From Rozella allomycis CSF55 (taxonomy: Eukaryota; Rozellomycota), in contig KE561158.1 in assembly GCA_000442015.1 (NCBI GenBank), positions 9,746-73,745 on the forward strand: a DNA stretch of 64,000 nt, given 5' to 3'. The notes below the pieces were generated by a model that saw only the letters and a program-made list of their open reading frames with translations, had not been told where the DNA came from and did not search any database. How positions within the stretch are numbered: position 1 is the first letter of the stretch; each line of letters opens with the position of its first letter. Shown here in pieces: positions 57,429 to 64,000 of the stretch. The position numbers were made by a program, and so were the translations under genes.

Positions 57429-58203
57429 ATGTACCATTTGCAAGCATCAATTCTGCTATCAGCTCTCACCACCTTTTCGCTAGCCTCCATCACCATAAAT
57501 TTCACCAACCAATGCCATTCAGACATCTGGGTGGGCGGCATGGGNCGGCCTGCACCTCCCAAAAGGCACCACACAATCCCTCAACCTGCGCACTCCGCTC
57601 ACCGCCGGCCGGTTCTGGGGCCGCACGGGCTGCACCAAAACCCCCACCGGCCTCGTTTGTGAAAGCGGCGACTGCGGCGGCCAAGAGAAATGCCACAGCA
57701 CCAGCGGCCAGCCCGCCACGCTGTTTGAATTGACTGTTGATTCGCAAATAACGTATGATATCAGCAACGTCGACGGGTTTAATCTGCCGATGCGAGTGAG
57801 TGTTGGCAATGAGGATGGTAATAGGTGCAAGAGTATAGAGTGTACGTCGATGAAGCTTGGAATGTGTCCAAGGGATTTGCAGATTTTGAATGCACGGGAG
57901 GAGGTGGTTGCGTGTATGAGTATGTGCAAGGAGATTGATGATGCTCCGCATAGAGAAAAGTCGGCTAGTCTGTCAAGTATGTTTAAACAGGATAGTGCTG
58001 TTAGAGATCTTGTTTGTTGTATGGGAGAGTATGGGACACCGGACAAGTGCAATGTTAAAGCATGGCCCAGTCTAGATGGAGTTAATATGCAGTCGATGAT
58101 CAAACAACTGTGTCCCGATGCATATAGTTACGCATACGATGATTTGACCTCTACATTTATATGTGATTTGAATACTAAAGAGTTTACAGTCACATTTTGT
58201 TAA
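57429..58203 (+). CDS. Secreted thaumatin-like protein
   Basis: A signal peptide (about 18 residues) precedes ITINFTNQC, then after the N at 57545 the frame gives TAGRFWGRTGCT, GLVCESGDCGGQ, VDGFNLPMRV, CPRDLQ, VACMSMCKE, CCMGEYGTPDKC, and the ending CPDAYSYAYDDLTSTFIC. These are the conserved cysteines and thaumatin signature. Such proteins bind beta-glucan or act in defence or wall remodelling. A TATA box lies near 57390. The stretch 57500-57730 is strikingly G/C-rich against an AT-rich background. The single N breaks the frame. Confidence 0.88.
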
Positions 58204-58283
58204 TAAACCTTTTAAAATTGTAAAATTCAAATAATAAAATTTATTGCTTTAGATCACATAAACATTTTTCAATAGCTTGATAA

Positions 58284-61200
58284 TTAGAATGGCTTCACTC
58301 TAGTCTTACTCTTCAACATAGCATACGTAACAGTCTACCCAATTCAATCCCATATCTTACCTGACCAGGCACCTTAACCTCACTCATCACCACGTCCCCA
58401 AAAACATCTCTATTCTTCTCCACAATATTCCACCACGCCTTTTCAAGCACCACAGCCGACCGACTGACCGGCGCATCCTACGCTCCCAAACACCAACACA
58501 GCATACCTCTCCATTAAACCTAATACAATTATCAATAACCAATTTAAAGTCGCTCAAAACTTGGCCAACATTCTCGTAAAAATCCTGCTGCAGTTTGGTA
58601 TGGATCGTTGAGAGGTCCATTGGCTGCTTGATTATTTTCGGATAGTTGAAGAGCTTCAGTTGCTTGTAATCAACTGGCTCGTTGAATGGAAACGCGAACA
58701 CTTCCTGTCTGATACCCTGGATCAGCTGAACAAGTCTGTGTTTTAAATCTCTAGGGATCGGGTTCTGCGGTTTCTTCAATGGCAGACATGAAACTAGTCT
58801 TGGCCATTCCTTTTCATAAAACAAATCCAATTTCTTTGCCATTACAAACACCTAAAATTGTTTCTGATTGAATCTATTTACTTCTGAATCATCGAGATTA
58901 AAAGTGTAAGCGTTTTTGATCATCAACTTGAAATCAAAGATGAAATCATCAATTGTTGCATACTTTTCAATACGCCCTGCGAGTGTTTTCAGATCCATGG
59001 GCATTCTGATAATGTCATAGTATTTGGGAATGGAATACAAGATGGCGTCAACGGGATCCAAGAATGGAAATGCGAATGGCTGTTTTTTACATTTTTCAAT
59101 CAAATTGTGGCAAACAATGATTTCTTCAGGATCCATTCTAGTGTGAGGCCAGGGTGTTAACCAACCAGCCACTTGAGTTTCAAACACATTTAATAATTCT
59201 AGAGCTTCGGTGTAGATGGAGGAATCTTGGTTGTTGTAAATGAAGCAGTTGACGAATACTTGTTGCACATCGAGAATGAAATCAAAGGTGGAAGAGTAGT
59301 TTGAGAGATTTGATTCTATTGTAGAGAAATCCATTGGACGTTTAATTAAATGAAAGTAATTTGGGATATTTAAAGCTACTGGATCAACCGGTTCAAGAAA
59401 ATGGTAACCTAATGGATGATCTTTTAAGAGAGATAGTAATGATTTGGCTTGATTTAAATTGAATGATTTAGGGAATCTACCAGACCAGCCATTGGAATAA
59501 GCTTCCAACGGTGCAGCTGATGTTAAAGAGATTGAAGGAGATTCAATTACTCTATCAGAGTGGACTATTGTAGGGGACTGATTAATAATTGGAGACTCTA
59601 TCAACGTAGATAATTCATCAATTTTGTAAGATTCATTGATTGTTTGTTCTTGTTGTTTTGAAGGTTTTAATTTTAATTTTATTGTAGAAGATTTTCTCCT
59701 TTCATTATTCAATTTCAATGAAACTTGCAATGATTTTCTACGCCCATCTCTTTCTCTCTCTCTTTCTCTTTCTACTTTTTCCCTCTCTAATCTCTCCCTC
59801 TCTAATCTCTCCAACCTCTCTAAATTTTCTAATTCATAATTCATTCTCTTTTGATTCCACTCACTAATTTCTTCATTCTCAATTTGAATTCTAAAATTTC
59901 TATCATGCTCACTCTCATTATAATCACCAATAACTAAATCCTGCTGAAACAATGACTTGACTCTAATTAAACACTTTTCATAAATCTTTTCAAGTTGAAT
60001 TGAATTTTGATAAACAAGAGAACCTAAAAATAGAACAATGAAATTTCACAAATACCTTTTTGATTAAAAAGTTGGCAATTTTTAAAGATTAATGAAACAT
60101 CAGAATCAAAATGTTTAAAATTTTTGTAAATGTTTAATTTAGATTCAATTTTTGATATATCCATTGGTCTTTTTATTTTGTTGAAATAGATTGGAATGTT
60201 TAATGCTATTGGATCTACAGGGTATAGAAAATCTATAGAAATTTTTTGAGATTTAATTTTATCTAGAATTTCTAAAAATAGATCTAATAATTTCTTTTTT
60301 GGTTTTGGAATTAATTGTTTGGAAATTTGAAAAAATAATTTTTCAGTTTCCAGCCATTCTTGTTTCTCTAATTTATTAAATGAAAATTTATTGTTTTTTA
60401 TTAAAGATTCAAAAGATTCAACAAAAGATTCAATTGATTTAAATTGGTTCAAGTTGTTTCTCAACAATAAATAATCTGGATTAGTTAAGACCATTTGTCT
60501 TTCTCTTCCTGGATCATATTCCAATCTATTAACCAAACAAGCAATAACGCGATCAATAGGAGGTACAGAGGGGGGTTGAAATGGTTGGGAATTAGTCACT
60601 GGTGAAGTAGTTGTAGTAAGAGGTGTAGTAGTAGCAGTAGAAGTAGTAGTAATTGATTCAACCTTATCTTTCTCTTCTCCCTTCTCATCACCTTCACCTT
60701 CCACCCCTCCCCCTTCTACCTCTAACCACGTGGTAATGTTCTCATTAAAAAGATTCAACAAACTCTCCCCCTTCTTATAAAACAACGAATCAGGGGTATT
60801 AAAAGTAAAACAATTCTTGAAAATCAATTCAAAATCAAACATCAACTGATGCAAATTCAAATACTTGCCACACAATGCCTTGCATTCAATAGTAAACAGA
60901 TCCATCGGCTGCTTAATAACCTTGTAGTAATTATACACTCGCTTGTCAACTGGATACTTGAATATTTCAGACTCTGGAATCAAGCTTAATTGATCTAGAA
61001 TTGATAATGCTTTTTCTGATATTTTGGTTGTGGAATTTGGAATTGCTATTATTGTTTTTATTGACTCTTCTGGAAGTGGATATTCTGGAATGTGATAACA
61101 CAAGTCTAGATATTTAAATATTGATTTTAATCTCTGAGGATCGTTTATTAGTTTATTAAATACATATTTTCTTATTCTGCTGCAAGTAGCATTAGCCAAT

Positions 61201-63162
61201 GCCATAAATTCAGAAGTTTGTATAGACATTGAAGTAGATATTGAAGTAGACATTGAAGTAGATGGACCATAAGTAGTAGAAGTAGTATCAACTGTAGCAG
61301 TAGCCTCACCTTCCTTACTCTCTCCACTTCCCTCTCCTTCCTTTCTCTCTCTACTCTCTCCACTCTCTCTACTCTCTCCACTATCTTCACCCTTATCACA
61401 CCACTGCCGTATGAAATCAATTAATTGTTGGACTTGCTTTCCATCTTCTTCAACTCTCGCAGGAATTTCCACATTACTCAACGATCTTCTACACTCCTTG
61501 CTAAAATACCTCTGCAATTTCAATCCCTTCTCATAAACAATAGACCCAGGGTCATTGAATACAAAACAATTATCAAACATTAAAACAATATCGCTAATAA
61601 AATCACCGACAGTCTTGTAATGATTCAACTTGTATTCAATAGTGGACAAGTCTATTGGATTAGTAATAATGTTGTAGTAGAATGGAGTTTTAATGTCAAC
61701 TGGGTATCTGAATGGAATAGCCTCTGGATGTTCAGCCAGTCTGTTTAATAGCTTTTTGCAGGTTGGAATAAATAGTGAAATGTCATCGTTGTTGAAGGGT
61801 GAAGAATTGATGGACTTTCTTTTAATGTCTAGTTGGAATTGATTGAATTCATCTTCAACGTCTGATAATTGTTCTGGTTGTTCATTAATTGATATTTTAA
61901 TTCTCATTGGTTGCATGAATTGTTTCTCATAATAGATTTCATATATTTGCATTAGATAGCCATCCAACATGGGATTCACATTAAACAATTCTAATATTCT
62001 ATTCTTTATCCATTCTTGCTGTTTCATCCATTCTTTGAATTTACATTGTTTTGTTTTTATCAATTTTAAGATATTAATCAAGCAGCAAACTTTAATTTCC
62101 AAGCAATCCCACTTGACCAAATCCAACACATAAGCCATCACATCCATTAGGGGATTTAAAGGTAGTGAGTTTGACGTAGTAATAGATGTACTATTAGCAG
62201 TAACACCTGAACCTGTAGTAGTAATACTTGCACCTGTACTATTAACACTTACACTCGCTGTCACACTTGCACTACTACTCTTCCCCCCATTAACCCCACT
62301 AACTCCCCTNACTAGCAGTTGCACTACTACTACTTTTCCCCCCATTAACCCCACTAACTCCCCTTTCATCACCTCTTCCCTCTTGAAGAAAAGATAAAAT
62401 TAATAAACTCTTGATGGCTTCTTTCCTAACAGAAATAAAATGCCCCTGTTTAGAATAAGCTTTAAACAATTCCAAATCAATTTCCATTAACCTAGTCATT
62501 TGAAATTTACAAAGAGATTCCAAACACGAAACAGTCCACGTATTATGAAACGATGGAAACAACAAATCTTTCAATCGGTACCTCTCAATCTCTGACAGAA
62601 TATCTTCAAACATGGGGTTTCTATAGTTCACTTTATTTCCTTTATTGATTATTAGAATAGATCTCGTTAATGATTTTATCACTGATGATACATAATAACT
62701 ATCAGAATACTTTTTAAATCATTTCAATTGTTTACTTGATCATTTCCATTGTCATTGTAACATAAAATATTCAACAGAAATTTAACTACAATCATTGGAG
62801 ATTGGCCATTCTCATATCTAGAAAATGAAATTGCTTCTATTATTGCCTATTCTTAAGAGTTTAATGGTTTACTTTTTGCATAAAATAGTTTGTAAAGTTT
62901 TCAAATGAATTTGGCTTTGGCACTGTATAACTCTCTTGCTGTTCAGAATAACAATATCTTTCTTTCAATGGAAATAATAGTTTACCTATAATAATCAATT
63001 ACTCTACTTGATTACCTCGTCTTGAAAAATGTTAATAAATATTTCAATCCCTTCCAATCCAAACTCTGATTCCCAACATGCTTCGCCAACGAATACGCAG
63101 CCTATTTGATTAGTCTTCAATCTTTACTTGCATTCTAACTCTATAAAATGCTTTTGAATCAN
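58284..63162 (-). CDS. TAF2: TAF2 C-terminal region fused to six or more bromodomains
   Basis: The upstream part matches TFIID subunit TAF2: FYRVRMQAAYSLAKH, KPNSFENFTNYFMQKAI, LLNILCYNDNGNDQYSDSYYV and SEIERYRLKDLLFPS. A Ser/Thr/Gly linker (with an N at 62310) follows. Six clear bromodomains come next, each with the PVD...Y...IK.PMDL.TI and N-C-F-x-F-N pattern, near 61480-61760, 60760-61000, 60050-60260, 59190-59430, 58870-59090 and 58500-58700. A degenerate one lies near 60400. Arg/Glu-rich linkers separate them. Introns are 26-32 nt. The N-terminal aminopeptidase-like part is cut off at the N at 63163. Confidence 0.82.
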
Positions 63163-63163
63163 C

Positions 63164-63668
63164 TTCATCAATAAATCCATTTGATTCACAGGAAACAAAG
63201 CCATATAAAAACGATAAAGAAATAGTTGCGATGAAGAGTCTTTTGGATGCTTACGAAACAAGAGACATCATAGCCTTTGAAAAGATTATTAAAGGTACTA
63301 AATAATAATAAACTAGAAAGAAAATGAGCTTTCAATAATGGGAGATTCCTTTATTAAGGATTTCATTGAGCCGATGATTCACCAGTTACGAACTTTGTTC
63401 ATCCTAGACGCTACAATACCTTACTCTTCTGTTGATGTCTCATTTTTGGCTTCTTCTGCAAATATTAATAAAGAAAGAATTGAAGAATTAATAATTGAAT
63501 TGTTGTTGGACAAGAAGCTACATGGAAGATACGATCAGATGAAGGGTGTTTTATACTTGAAAGAAAAGTATTCGGTTAGTTTCTATCAAATAGGAATAAT
63601 GTGAATGAAGAATTTTGGCAATCTATGAATGAGTGGTCAACATCATTGAACCGGTTAGTTGATGGAAT
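63164..63668 (+). CDS. CSN2: COP9 signalosome subunit 2 fragment
   Basis: The PCI-domain end of CSN2 is recognisable: [49 protein letters not shown], and the winged-helix part ending [14 protein letters not shown]. Two 26-nt introns (near 63295-63320 and 63569-63594) restore the frame. Both ends are cut by single Ns (63163 and 63669). CSN removes NEDD8 from cullins. Confidence 0.85.
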
Positions 63669-63689
63669 GNAAACGTAAAGGAACAAATA

Positions 63690-64000
63690 ATGATCAAACT
63701 TGATCGCAAAGAATACATTTCTTTGCCTTATGAACCAAAAAATGAACGCAAAGTTCGTAGTGCGGCTTGGGAGTCCTTTCATTTGGTATGTGATACCAAC
63801 CAGGACTCTGTTGGGTATGCACTTTGCCAGCATTGCAAGGAACGAGATGGTTTAATAAGCGTTAAACACAAAAGCACTTCCGGGCTTCTCAAACATATTA
63901 ACATTTGTAAGAAGAGAAAACTTTCCGAGGCCAGTTTTCCGGAGCCAGGTCAAATGCCAATAACTTCATTTTTAAAAGTACAAATTTTTATTTTTTATTT
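63690..64000 (+). mobile_element. BED zinc-finger frame, probable hAT transposase start
   Basis: From the ATG at 63690 a frame runs off the window. It encodes a BED finger: AAWESFHLV, then CxxC (LCQHC), then K-x-TSGLLKHINIC with the paired His/Cys. BED fingers at the N-terminus of a longer frame are typical of hAT-family DNA transposases and of host proteins derived from them. The catalytic part lies outside the window, so the assignment is by N-terminus only. The join at 63669 separates it from CSN2. Confidence 0.6.

Noticed and set aside
1-64000. CRISPR arrays, operons, prophage or bacterial mobile elements
   Set aside because: Spliceosomal introns in almost every gene, eukaryotic tRNA introns and nuclear gene families show this is eukaryotic nuclear DNA. 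No spaced direct-repeat array was seen.

Overview
This is nuclear DNA of a compact, AT-rich eukaryote, most likely a flagellated early-diverging fungus. A Rozella-like (Cryptomycota) genome is my best guess, but that is inference. The arguments are: fungal-type genes (GT15 mannosyltransferase, PTR2-type transporter); flagellar genes lost in non-flagellate fungi (outer dynein arm docking subunit ODAD4 and dynein regulatory complex DRC10); phenylalanine hydroxylase; and very short spliceosomal introns. I rebuilt more than 80 introns by restoring family-conserved protein sequence across them. Nearly all are 24-33 nt. Most open frames therefore end early, and genes were assembled from several frames.

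Layout. 1-5.6 kb: gene fragments, two copies of a dispersed repeat, an adenylate-kinase fragment, a BAR-SH3 gene and an unrecognised minus-strand gene. 5.6-11.4 kb: RTR1, URM1, HAP5/NF-YC, ODAD4, hexose-6-phosphate epimerase and a BSD-domain gene. 11.5-18 kb: fumarylacetoacetase, an intron-bearing tRNA-Tyr, an E2-like gene, phenylalanine hydroxylase, an acidic Mrc1-like gene and an intronless, frameshifted copy of fumarylacetoacetase. 18.5-29.5 kb: an orphan polytopic membrane protein, CLEC16A-like, an acid lipase, NAPE-PLD-like, GPI13/PIG-O, tRNA-Thr and otubain. 29.8-36 kb: a giant multi-PAS, TmcB-like membrane protein. 36-46 kb: succinyl-CoA ligase alpha, HSP70, an unknown gene, a 7TM-RGS fusion, a nucleoside phosphorylase and casein kinase I. 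45-54 kb: GT15, Bax inhibitor-1, a subtilase, a G-patch gene, DRC10, aprataxin, ribosomal protein eL19 and a tiny membrane protein. 54-64 kb: a peptide transporter, Hsp20, a thaumatin-like protein, a TAF2 fused to tandem bromodomains, a CSN2 fragment and a BED-finger (hAT-like) frame running off the end.

Connections. Phenylalanine hydroxylase and fumarylacetoacetase are the first and last enzymes of Phe/Tyr breakdown and lie 1.5 kb apart, with tRNA-Tyr between them. Hsp70 and Hsp20 both have heat-shock-element-like upstream sequence. ODAD4 and DRC10 both serve the motile axoneme. GPI13, GT15, the subtilase and the thaumatin-like protein belong to the secretory pathway or cell surface.

Assembly. 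Single N characters mark joins. Many are flanked by near-identical copies of the same sequence (28.7, 40.1, 42.5, 52.5, 54.2, 55.7, 57.0 and 62.3 kb), so the duplicated gene pieces there are probably unmerged contig ends or alleles rather than real tandem repeats.
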